Source: a virus. Taken from it: a DNA stretch of 29,951 nt. Position 1 is the stretch's first letter. The number at the start of each line of letters is the position of its first letter. This document shows positions 13,778 to 20,939 of the stretch, in pieces. The stretch spans positions 1 through 29,951 of IMG/VR virus record IMGVR_UViG_3300025030_000337. The stretch is one strand, 5' to 3'. The position numbers and the translations under genes were made by a program. A model generated the notes under the pieces. The model searched no databases, was not told the DNA's origin, and saw nothing but the letters and a program-made list of their open reading frames with translations.

Positions 13778-14329
13778 ATGAATGTTTTTGCGCTCGATGT
13801 CTCCACGAGTATAATAGGATTATGTATTCTTGATAATAAAAAGAATATTCTTCTTCTTGACCATATTGATTTAAAAAAAGAAAAAGATTTTTGGAAAAAA
13901 TGTGACAAGGCAAGAATTGAAATAGTAAAAATATCAAAAAAATATAAAATTGATGCTGTTGCTATAGAGGAAAGTCTTTCCAAATTTTCCCGCGGGAAAT
14001 CGAGCGCGGGCACTTTAATTCTTTTGGCGCGCTTCAACGCCGTTATTTCTTATATTTGTCGAGAAATTTTAAATCTTGATCCAATCTACATAGGCGCCAG
14101 CGACGCCAGAAGATTGTGTGGAATAAAAATTCAACAAACCCAAAAATGCGGGAAAACAGCAAAAGAACAAACTTTTGAACATATGAGCACAAATGACCTT
14201 CGGCATATAAAATGGCCACGTAAAACAAAATCGAAAGCAATTATTCCAAAAGTTAAGGATTTTTGCTATGATCAGTGCGATGCCTTCGTAATTGCCAAGG
14301 CTTTTTTAATTAAAAATGCTCCAAAATGA
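13778..14329 (+). CDS. RuvC-like Holliday junction resolvase
   Basis: A 183-residue RNase H-fold nuclease of the RuvC type. The first strand carries the catalytic aspartate (MNVFALDVSTSIIGL, D7). The second acidic site is AIEESLSKF (E64 or E65), and the C-terminal acids are in FCYDQCDAFVIAKA (D166, D169). The fold resolves branched DNA before packaging in many phages. It overlaps the primase gene by 14 bases, so the two are co-expressed. The spacing of the acids and the GIKI-type central region fit a phage resolvase better than a CRISPR or transposon nuclease. Confidence 0.8.
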   Translation: MNVFALDVSTSIIGLCILDNKKNILLLDHIDLKKEKDFWKKCDKARIEIVKISKKYKIDAVAIEESLSKFSRGKSSAGTLILLARFNAVISYICREILNLDPIYIGASDARRLCGIKIQQTQKCGKTAKEQTFEHMSTNDLRHIKWPRKTKSKAIIPKVKDFCYDQCDAFVIAKAFLIKNAPK

Positions 14330-15272
14330 TAGAGAAAAATTCTTAAAACAAGTTTTTGGTGCGGGCTCTTTTGATAGTCGTCATATTAATTTTATTGCGC
14401 GGTGCCCAAATCCAAAGTGTGGCAGCCACTTAAAGGGAAAACTTAAATTTGCTATAAAATTAGACAGTTTTTTTACTAATTGTTGGTTATGTGGGGAAAA
14501 ACACAAATCCCTTTATCCAGTTCTTAAAAAATACTTCCCTCAACACCTTAAAGAATATATTGAAAAATTTTCAGATAGAAAAGATTATATTTTTGATGAC
14601 GACGAAAAACCAGAAGAGAAAAAAGTTGAATTACCTCAAAAATATATCTTTTTACCAGAACATATAAATTCAAAAGACCCAGATATTCGAAGAGCCATTC
14701 TTTATCTCAAAAACAGAGGATTAACAATAAAGGATTTTTGGAGATATAATATTTTATATTGTGATAATGACCCAATTTTTTCAAAAATGGTTATTTTCCC
14801 AAGTTTTGATGCCGAAGGAAATTTGAACTATTTTGTCGGGCGCAAAATAGATAAAAATTCTTATATAAAATATAAAAAATGTGATTATCCAACAAATAAA
14901 ATCATCTTTAATGAATATATGATTGATTTTTCAAAAGAAATTATTATAACAGAAGGAGTTTTTGATGCTATTAAAGCGGGAGAAAATGCCATTCCTTTGT
15001 TGGGCTCGTCAATTTCAGTGAATAGCCTTTTATTCTACCAAATCGTTAAGAGTAATTCTCCCGTCTTAATGGCGTTGGATAAAGACGCACAGGAAAAAAC
15101 ACAAAAAATTGCTAAATTATTAGACTATTATAATATAAAGGTAAAAATTTTAGAATTTGAGGACTATAACGATTTAGGCGAGATGCCAAAAAATCATTTC
15201 GCTAAAATCAGACATTCGGCGAGAAAGTTTTCGCAAGAAGAAAACTTATTAAGAAAAATTCAATCTCTGTAA
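14316..15272 (+). CDS. DnaG-type DNA primase (zinc finger plus TOPRIM)
   Basis: A 318-residue minimal primase. The N-terminal zinc site is C30-PNPKC35 and C56-WLC59 in the CHC2 position. The TOPRIM core has IIITEGVFDAIKAG (E213) and VLMALDKDAQEK (D255, D257). It would synthesise RNA primers at the phage replication fork. It lacks a fused helicase and the long C-terminal helicase-binding region of bacterial DnaG, so a separate helicase is expected elsewhere. It is cotranslated with the resolvase upstream. Confidence 0.85.
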   Translation: MLQNDREKFLKQVFGAGSFDSRHINFIARCPNPKCGSHLKGKLKFAIKLDSFFTNCWLCGEKHKSLYPVLKKYFPQHLKEYIEKFSDRKDYIFDDDEKPEEKKVELPQKYIFLPEHINSKDPDIRRAILYLKNRGLTIKDFWRYNILYCDNDPIFSKMVIFPSFDAEGNLNYFVGRKIDKNSYIKYKKCDYPTNKIIFNEYMIDFSKEIIITEGVFDAIKAGENAIPLLGSSISVNSLLFYQIVKSNSPVLMALDKDAQEKTQKIAKLLDYYNIKVKILEFEDYNDLGEMPKNHFAKIRHSARKFSQEENLLRKIQSL

Positions 15273-15280
15273 ATTTTTTC

Positions 15281-15309
15281 TTTACAAGTCAAAATTTGCG
15301 TGTTAAATA
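15281..15309 (+). promoter_or_regulatory. Sigma70-type promoter of the DUF2188 gene
   Basis: TTTACA (15281-15286), a 17-base spacer and TAAATA (15304-15309); a TATAAT overlaps at 15308-15313. It leaves a leader of about 40 bases that carries a good GAGGTGA ribosome binding site before the ATG at 15355. Confidence 0.55.
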
Positions 15310-15354
15310 TAATTTAAACTCGTTAAGGGTTAAAATAAAAAAAGAGGTGAAAGA

Positions 15355-15558
15355 ATGATGTCTAGAGAAAGTCAAGATACTCGTCGTTATTATGTCGCTC
15401 CAAGCGAAGATGGCTGGGAAGTTTGTTTAGAACGTTCCAATCAACGCCGAAGGTTTTCAAATAAACGTGAAGCGGTTCGTAAGGCGCGTGAATTAAGCGA
15501 GAGCACAGGGCGAGCAATGCTGGTCCGAAATTCCAAAGGACAGTTTTCGTCCAGGTGA
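15355..15558 (+). CDS. DUF2188 protein
   Basis: A 67-residue, arginine-rich protein. The layout RYYVAPSEDGWEVCLERSNQRRRFSNKREAVRKARELSESTGRAMLVRNSKGQF is that of DUF2188, in which a two-strand unit with GW is followed by an A-x-x-x-A-R-E-L helix and a final strand with xxxGxF. It is a self-contained unit with its own promoter, a strong Shine-Dalgarno sequence and a terminator, which suggests high separate expression. A nucleic-acid-binding role is plausible from its charge, but the family's function is not established. Confidence 0.8.
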   Translation: MMSRESQDTRRYYVAPSEDGWEVCLERSNQRRRFSNKREAVRKARELSESTGRAMLVRNSKGQFSSR

Positions 15559-15586
15559 ATTAGAACTTAAAAAATTGAATTAGATG

Positions 15587-15613
15587 AAAAGCCCGCTTTT
15601 GCGGGCTTTTTTA
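15587..15613 (+). terminator. Rho-independent terminator after the DUF2188 gene
   Basis: AAAAGCCCGC, loop TTTT, GCGGGCTTTT with further T residues. The GC stem is 15591-15596 with 15601-15606. It is the only textbook terminator in the window. Confidence 0.9.
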
Positions 15614-15621
15614 TTTGTTTC

Positions 15622-15650
15622 TTGACTTATTAAACGAAATAATTTATTTT
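15622..15650 (+). promoter_or_regulatory. Sigma70-type promoter of the SbcD-SbcC fusion gene
   Basis: TTGACT (15622-15627), a 17-base spacer and TATTTT (15645-15650). The -10 box ends seven bases before the ATG at 15658 and there is no Shine-Dalgarno sequence, which again implies a leaderless message. Confidence 0.55.
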
Positions 15651-15657
15651 TAAATTA

Positions 15658-18600
15658 ATGAAATTTTTACATATTGGTGACGTGCACTTTAAGTTGGAAA
15701 ATTATAAGTTATCACAATATAAACAATGTTTTGAATGGTTGTTTGATTATATTATCAAAGAAAAAATTGATTACACTTTAATTTGCGGAGATATATGTCA
15801 TCTGTATAATCAAATTAATATTCCACTTGTTGAAAACTTGTTTTGGTTTTTTAAAGAATTGTCAAAACTAACACAAGTTTTTCTAATTGGAGGAAACCAC
15901 GATCGTGTCTTGTCTGACTTAAATAAAAAAAGCATTATTGAAGTTGTAATAGAAGAATTAAATAATTCAAACATTAAACTTTTTCAACAAACACAAAATT
16001 TCTCATTAACAGAAAAAATAAATATCATTCCTTTTCCACTTGAAGATAAAAATAACTGGTCAAATATTAAAGTTGATAATTCAAAAATTAACATAGGGCT
16101 CGCCCACCAGTGTATAAAAAATTCTGTTTCAGATTTAGGATATATTCTTCCTGGAGAACTTGATACAGATTTCTTTAAAAATCTTGGAATAGATTTTTTA
16201 ATGGTCGCTGACATTCATTTTCGTCAAATATTAGCAACAAAAAAACACAAAAATGGAAAAGAATTACCTTGGGCAATGTATTGCGGTTCAACAATCGCCC
16301 AAAACTACGCCGAAGAACCAGAAAAAGGCGGTCTCATTTGGGAAATTAATGACAAAGACGACTGGAATGTTTATGGCTTCAATATTCCAAACCCAAACCC
16401 TTTCATAACATTAGATTGGCAAAAAGACGCCTCAACAACACTTAATCTTTCGAAATCATATCCACCAACTTCTTATTTCCGCATAAGACATAAGGAAGAA
16501 ATAACACACAAAGATAAAGAACAAGTTAAAACCGAATTAAAATCAGGCGGGGCAAAAGAAGTCGTTTTCAAATCAGAAGTAGAATTTGATTATTCAACAA
16601 TAAAAACAAAAACAATATCAACAACAAAATCCAATCTTTATGATTTTGAGACACAGGCAAAACTTCTTAAAGAATTCCTTAAAAACAAAAATCTATCAAA
16701 AGAAGATTTTGATTTTTTAAAATCTATTCTTAAATCGTATCTTCAAGAATTATCTAATTCAAATAAAACCTCAACGCCAAAATGGACATTAAAATCATTA
16801 AAATTTGAAAATCTATATGGCTATAAAGATAATAATTTTATAAATTTTGAAAATTTTTCTGGAATGACTGGCATCTTTGGGCGAAATCGTTCCGGAAAAT
16901 CTTCTATTCTTGGAATATTAACATTCGCATTATTTTCATCTTCCGACCGCGGAGCAATCAAAAATATTGATATTTTGAATAGAAGAAAAAACAAAGGTTT
17001 TGTTGAACTTAAAATTTGTGTGAATGGAAATGATTATATTATAAAAAGAGATATTGAAAAAAAGGTCGGCAAAAAGAAAACAACAAGTCTCTCTTCAATT
17101 TCTTTTAAGCACATTGATGAAAACGAAAATATAATTGAAGATTTTAATCATACATTAAAAAATAATGTTGAAGATAAAATAAAAGAACTTATTGGCACAA
17201 GAGAAGATTTTTTTATGACGGCATTCGCCCGTCAAGGAAAAATGAACGAATTTATTGAAGAGGGTTCAACAAAAAGAAAATCATATTTAAACAGATTTTT
17301 AGGGCTTCACATATTTGAGAGAATTTTTGACCTTGCCAAAAAAGATTTTGATGAAATAAATTCTCAATTTAAAAAAACAGAAGATAAAAATTGGGACAAC
17401 GAAATCAAAGAATTAAAAAATAAACTTCTGACAAATGAATTATCCGTAAAACAAAATAAATCTAAATTAGAAACTTTAAATAAAGAAAATTTTGAATTGG
17501 AATTAAAAATTAATTCGGCCGGGGGGAATAAAAAAATTTATTCAAAACAACAAATAGAAGAATATGAAGATAAAATTAAAGATTTAAACAATGAAATTGA
17601 TAAATTAGAAAAAATCATTAAAGATTTATCTCTTCAAAAAGAAGAGAAAGAAGCCTTCCTCGAAAAGATTGTGGAGGTTAAAAATAAATTCCCTCTGGAC
17701 ATAGTAAATGAAAAAATATCGCAACAGAGAGGCTTACAGGAAGTCCTGGCATCAATTAAAAACAAATATGAGATTGAACTATCAAAACTGGAACATCAAG
17801 AAAAATCTGTTTCAAAATTAAAAACAATTCCGTGCGGAGACACATTTCCAGAATGTCGTTTTATTAAAGATAGTTTTAAAGATAAATCAACAATAGAGAC
17901 ACAACGCGAAAAAGTTTTAAACTTTATTAAAGAAATTGATTTAATAAAAGAAAAAATTGACGCCTTAAAAGAAAAAAAATATGAAGAAAAGTTAAATAAA
18001 TTCAATGAATTAAATAAAAAAGAAAATGATTTATTGGTTAAAATTTCAAATTTAATAAACAAAATTCACGCGGAAGAAAAATCTTTATCTGGAATAAACT
18101 CTAATTTAGAGAATTTAACTAAAATTCTTGAAGAGGCAAAAAATAGCCAAGAAACAAACATATCTGACGAAAGCGAAAAACTTAATAAAATAAAAAATGA
18201 TATAAAAATAATAGAAAAAGAAACAGACACCTTTATTTGGGAAAACGGAAAATATGAAAATGAAATAAAACAAAAAGAAAAAAACAAAGAAGAATATAGT
18301 CTTTTAAAAAATAAATGGAACTTATTGAATATGTTTATTGACGCCGTCGGAAAAAAAGGAATTCCATTACAAATTTTATATTCACAAATTCCTATAATTA
18401 ATAAAGAGATTTCAAATTTGCTTTCCGAAAACATTCCTTTTAATATTGAATTAGAGGCCGATTTAGAATCTAACGATTTATCAATTTATATTGACGATGG
18501 CGAAAGCAAGGGAATTGTTGAAACTGCCTGCGGAATGGAAAAAATGTTTGCTTCATTAGTTTTAAGAACAGCATTATTAAAAGTTTCTTCTGGCGTTCCA

Positions 18601-18801
18601 AACCCAGATTTTTTAATAATTGACGAAGGGACGGATAATTTGGATGATGAAAATGTTGGAGAATTCTATAAATTATTTGATATTTTGAAAAAAAATTTTA
18701 AAAATGTTGTTGTAATAACGCATAATAAAAATATTAAATCTATTGCGGATAATATAATAGAAATTAAAAAAGAAAAAGGATATTCAAAAATCTTCCAATG
18801 A
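15658..18801 (+). CDS. Fused SbcD-SbcC (Mre11-Rad50; T4 gp47-gp46 type) recombination nuclease
   Basis: A 1047-residue protein that joins both subunits of the Mre11-Rad50 complex. The N-terminal calcineurin-like phosphoesterase has DVH (D8, H10), GD (D45), GNHD (80-82), GLAHQ and a later ADIHF. From about residue 375 the Rad50/SbcC ATPase follows, with Walker A GIFGRNRSGKSS (405-416) and a Q-loop region near TAFARQGKMNEF. Long coiled coils flank an apparent hook CGDTFPEC (C726, C733). The signature/Walker B region ends in FLIIDEGTDNLD (D989, E990), with H-loop ITHN. The complex resects DNA ends to start recombination. The hook cysteines are spaced CX6C instead of the usual CXXC. In T4 the two subunits are separate genes, so the fusion fixes their ratio at 1:1. 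Confidence 0.93.
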   Translation: MKFLHIGDVHFKLENYKLSQYKQCFEWLFDYIIKEKIDYTLICGDICHLYNQINIPLVENLFWFFKELSKLTQVFLIGGNHDRVLSDLNKKSIIEVVIEELNNSNIKLFQQTQNFSLTEKINIIPFPLEDKNNWSNIKVDNSKINIGLAHQCIKNSVSDLGYILPGELDTDFFKNLGIDFLMVADIHFRQILATKKHKNGKELPWAMYCGSTIAQNYAEEPEKGGLIWEINDKDDWNVYGFNIPNPNPFITLDWQKDASTTLNLSKSYPPTSYFRIRHKEEITHKDKEQVKTELKSGGAKEVVFKSEVEFDYSTIKTKTISTTKSNLYDFETQAKLLKEFLKNKNLSKEDFDFLKSILKSYLQELSNSNKTSTPKWTLKSLKFENLYGYKDNNFINFENFSGMTGIFGRNRSGKSSILGILTFALFSSSDRGAIKNIDILNRRKNKGFVELKICVNGNDYIIKRDIEKKVGKKKTTSLSSISFKHIDENENIIEDFNHTLKNNVEDKIKELIGTREDFFMTAFARQGKMNEFIEEGSTKRKSYLNRFLGLHIFERIFDLAKKDFDEINSQFKKTEDKNWDNEIKELKNKLLTNELSVKQNKSKLETLNKENFELELKINSAGGNKKIYSKQQIEEYEDKIKDLNNEIDKLEKIIKDLSLQKEEKEAFLEKIVEVKNKFPLDIVNEKISQQRGLQEVLASIKNKYEIELSKLEHQEKSVSKLKTIPCGDTFPECRFIKDSFKDKSTIETQREKVLNFIKEIDLIKEKIDALKEKKYEEKLNKFNELNKKENDLLVKISNLINKIHAEEKSLSGINSNLENLTKILEEAKNSQETNISDESEKLNKIKNDIKIIEKETDTFIWENGKYENEIKQKEKNKEEYSLLKNKWNLLNMFIDAVGKKGIPLQILYSQIPIINKEISNLLSENIPFNIELEADLESNDLSIYIDDGESKGIVETACGMEKMFASLVLRTALLKVSSGVPNPDFLIIDEGTDNLDDENVGEFYKLFDILKKNFKNVVVITHNKNIKSIADNIIEIKKEKGYSKIFQ

Positions 18802-18992
18802 ATTTAAATCCAGCGGCGACAATGTTAAAAAATGTAAATATAGGAGAATTGTTTTTATATAAAACTGAAAATGGAGAAAAATGTTTTTTTATTGTTTTGG
18901 AAAATTCAAAACTCTTTTTCTCTTGGTTTAATGGTAAAAAAGTTTTTAGGATGACGAAAAAAGAATTTTTAAAAACAAAGAGCAAAAATTAA
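18798..18992 (+). CDS. Small beta-rich protein (SH3-like by pattern)
   Basis: A 64-residue protein coupled by ATGA to the fusion nuclease; an ATG at 18822 is an alternative start. Its core NVNIGELFLYKTENGEKCFFIVLENSKLFFSWF repeats the IGxxxxY...xxIVLE pattern of the family at 5257-6524. Its TAA shares one base with the next start. Function is unknown. Confidence 0.55.
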   Translation: MNLNPAATMLKNVNIGELFLYKTENGEKCFFIVLENSKLFFSWFNGKKVFRMTKKEFLKTKSKN

Positions 18993-19312
18993 TGAACGAC
19001 TGGATGGAACTTGATGAAATTCGACTTTATAAAAAACATCAGGATGGATTTTATATAATTATTCCAAAAGAATGTGAAGAAGCAATTCCGTTTAAATGTC
19101 CAGTTTGTAGAGATATTCAAAAGACGCAAGATGACTCTTTTTCTTATAGAGAATATAAATGTTGTTATTCTTGTTCTTTAAAATGGGCCGAAGCAAATAA
19201 AGAAAAATGGAAAAATGAGGGCTGGCGCCCTCTAGCCGAAGAAGTCCAAAAAGAAATTGAATTAAGAGAGAAGATTTTAAAACACTCTTTTAAAATTTCC
19301 GATGAAGAATAA
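18992..19312 (+). CDS. Zinc-ribbon hypothetical protein
   Basis: A 106-residue protein. CPVC (about residues 36-39) and CCYSC (about 56-60) form a likely four-cysteine zinc ribbon. The rest is a charged helix (WAEANKEKWKNEGW, EIELREKILKHSF). It starts on the last base of the previous stop. Its 3' end overlaps a minus-strand gene by 23 bases. No specific family is recognised. Confidence 0.6.
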   Translation: MNDWMELDEIRLYKKHQDGFYIIIPKECEEAIPFKCPVCRDIQKTQDDSFSYREYKCCYSCSLKWAEANKEKWKNEGWRPLAEEVQKEIELREKILKHSFKISDEE

Positions 19313-19466
19313 GAAAAATTTCTGGATCGCCTGGCGATGCGAAACCAAAAGTTCCATTTTCTATATAAAAAATGGTTAAACAACCAGTTTTATCATCAAC
19401 AACAATGCCTTTTTTGTTTAAAAAACCATCCCAAATTAAATTTCCAATCTTAAATTTTCTTGGCAT
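19290..19466 (-). CDS. Hidden 58-residue antisense gene, SH3-like by pattern
   Basis: It reads on the minus strand from ATG at 19466 to TAA at 19290. The protein begins MPRKFKIGNLIWDGFLNKKG and continues IVVDDKTGCLTIFYIENGTFGF. That is the KIGxLI...GIVVDD...xxYIENG pattern of small phage barrels, not what a chance antisense frame usually gives. AGGA on the minus strand (19479 to 19476) lies nine bases before the ATG, and a minus-strand promoter and a palindrome lie just upstream. It is the only minus gene between the window start and 27292, and it converges on the zinc-ribbon gene. Confidence 0.65.
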   Translation of the reverse strand: MPRKFKIGNLIWDGFLNKKGIVVDDKTGCLTIFYIENGTFGFASPGDPEIFLILHRKF

Positions 19467-19473
19467 AGGAAAA

Positions 19474-19490
19474 TTTCCTAATTTAGGAAA
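19474..19490. promoter_or_regulatory. Perfect palindrome TTTCCTAA-T-TTAGGAAA, operator candidate
   Basis: Eight-base arms around one base, placed at the predicted start point of the minus-strand promoter and between two divergent genes. An adjoining GGAAA-A-TTTCC (19468-19478) adds a further half site. It is a likely regulator binding site for the minus-strand gene. Confidence 0.5.
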
Positions 19491-19492
19491 TA

Positions 19493-19520
19493 ATTATAGC
19501 AGAAAGGTTATATCAATCAA
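19493..19520 (-). promoter_or_regulatory. Minus-strand promoter of the 58-residue gene
   Basis: Read on the minus strand: TTGATT (19520 to 19515), a 16-base spacer and a consensus TATAAT (19498 to 19493). The predicted start point near 19486 falls inside the palindrome. Confidence 0.5.
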
Positions 19521-19533
19521 GGAAAAGATTATA

Positions 19534-19848
19534 ATGAAAGTAAAAGTTAAAGATTTGAAAAAAGTTATAAAAGAAGAAGCGGATCGCGGTGAAACGCAAC
19601 GAGAAATGTCGGCAAAATTTAGCGCGATGACCCGAGATGTTTCAAGGGCTATTGATAAATTCACAGACCATTTGATTAACATAAATGTGCCCGCAGATGT
19701 TTATAAAAATTTCATGGACCAATTAAGTGAAGTTCTTGAAGGTTTGACCAACATCAATATGTCTAAAGTTAAATTCTTATCAAACCACGAAGCGAATAAG
19801 CGCAAAGAAACCGAAGAAGATCAGCGCCGGAAAAATGTAGGAATTTAA
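19534..19848 (+). CDS. Hypothetical protein of the packaging module
   Basis: 104 residues from ATG 19534, supported by AAGGA ten bases upstream. The earlier in-frame start at 19372 would translate the divergent promoter region and is unlikely. The N-terminus MKVKVKDLKKVIKEEADRG resembles that of the gene at 22599 (MKITTRTLKKLIKERFDEH); such LKKxIKEE starts are common in small proteins of T4-like phages. The protein is helical throughout. A structural or packaging role is suggested by position only. Confidence 0.6.
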   Translation: MKVKVKDLKKVIKEEADRGETQREMSAKFSAMTRDVSRAIDKFTDHLININVPADVYKNFMDQLSEVLEGLTNINMSKVKFLSNHEANKRKETEEDQRRKNVGI

Positions 19849-19851
19849 AAA

Positions 19852-20250
19852 ATGGGACTTGAAGTTCAAGATGTTAATACTCTCGGAGATATAATAAATT
19901 CAACCTTTGGGCGCACTTCCACACCGAGAAGCACAAATACTCTTTCTATCACTTGTAAAATTTTAAACGAGAATACTCTTCTTATAACTTTCACTACAAT
20001 TATGACTTTTTACAATAATTCTCAAATGCAGGCTCAAAAGAATAAAATGAATGATGAAAGCAAACGCATCATCAATCAATATATTAAAGAACTTAAAAAC
20101 CAATTTAAAGAACGAGCCGGCAAAACAATAAAACTTGAGCCAAAGGGCGAAGGCGAGACGACATTAGAGATATATAATGTGCAGTCTCACATTAATACAA
20201 AAAAAGACGCTTTTTATCGGCATAAAGTTTTTGTTGAGTTTTCCATTTAA
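19852..20250 (+). CDS. Hypothetical protein ahead of the terminase genes
   Basis: A 132-residue beta-rich protein: TLSITCKILNENTLLITFTTI, then a helix NRMNDESKR-like segment, then TTLEIYNVQSHIN and YRHKVFVEFSI. It lies three bases after the previous gene. It occupies the place where a small terminase often lies, but it lacks the helical helix-turn-helix build of TerS. No family is recognised. Confidence 0.55.
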   Translation: MGLEVQDVNTLGDIINSTFGRTSTPRSTNTLSITCKILNENTLLITFTTIMTFYNNSQMQAQKNKMNDESKRIINQYIKELKNQFKERAGKTIKLEPKGEGETTLEIYNVQSHINTKKDAFYRHKVFVEFSI

Positions 20251-20268
20251 TTCTGTTAAAAATTTTCG

Positions 20269-20934
20269 ATGACTAAAATTGATGAAATAAAATCCTCTAT
20301 GGAAGGATTTGGAATAAATTTTAAATCTTCAAAATTAAATTGGCTTAAATCATTCGAAGAAAATGATAAAACTTTAATCGCAAAAGGAAGACAAGTTGGT
20401 CTTACAAAATTTTTGACTTCTTATTGTTTAGCAAAAATGTTGGAAAAGAACGATTTAACAATTTTATTTGTTTCGTGGAGACAAAATTCTTCTAATCACG
20501 TTCAAAACAATTTTTGTAATTTTATTTATAAAATAAATAATAATGATTTTTTCTCCGGCAAAAATAAAATAAAATATCAAACTAAAAATAATTTAATTTT
20601 ATTTTTCACGCCAGATATTACAAAAATTAAAGGATACTCTTTTGATATTATAGTTTTTGATGAAATGTCATTTTTTAAGAACGATACAAAATTTTATACG
20701 ATGGCTACGGCTAATTTAAAACCTGGCGGAAAAATAATTTTAGGTTCAAATTTAAGTCCGTCTAAATCCTTATTTAATGAATTATATAGGAAAAATGTAA
20801 AAAACAATAAAGAATTTAAATGTTTCACAAATCCAAACTTTAAATTATTCTTTAATAAAATTAATCAAAAATTCTTTAACTTTAAATTTCTTTTAAGAGA
20901 ATTTCTTTGTATTTTGCCTGCGCAGGATAATTAA
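20269..20934 (+). CDS. Terminase-like ATPase domain without nuclease
   Basis: A 221-residue protein corresponding to only the ATPase half of a large terminase. The Walker A-like segment is AKGRQVGLTKFL (38-49), a second strand is LTILFVSWRQNS, Walker B is FDIIVFDEMSF (D131, E132), and the coupling motif is LGSNLSPSKSLF (158-169). The same motifs in the full terminase next door read KARQTGIST, LAIIDEAA and ISSPLG, so the two are distant paralogues. The nuclease half is absent, and the protein ends with a basic tail about 50 residues after the coupling motif. It could assist packaging, regulate the motor, or be a degenerate copy. A possible TTGAGT-17-TAAAAA promoter ends six bases before its ATG. 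Confidence 0.75.
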   Translation: MTKIDEIKSSMEGFGINFKSSKLNWLKSFEENDKTLIAKGRQVGLTKFLTSYCLAKMLEKNDLTILFVSWRQNSSNHVQNNFCNFIYKINNNDFFSGKNKIKYQTKNNLILFFTPDITKIKGYSFDIIVFDEMSFFKNDTKFYTMATANLKPGGKIILGSNLSPSKSLFNELYRKNVKNNKEFKCFTNPNFKLFFNKINQKFFNFKFLLREFLCILPAQDN

Positions 20935-20939
20935 TCTAT

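Noticed and set aside
13986-13999. TTTCCCGCGGGAAA palindrome as an operator
   Set aside because: It lies inside the resolvase coding region (FSRGK) with no promoter beside it, so it is kept only as part of the motif comparison.
19372-19533. N-terminal extension of the gene at 19534
   Set aside because: It would translate the divergent promoter and palindrome, while the ATG at 19534 has a good Shine-Dalgarno sequence and an LKKVIKEE start like the gene at 22599.
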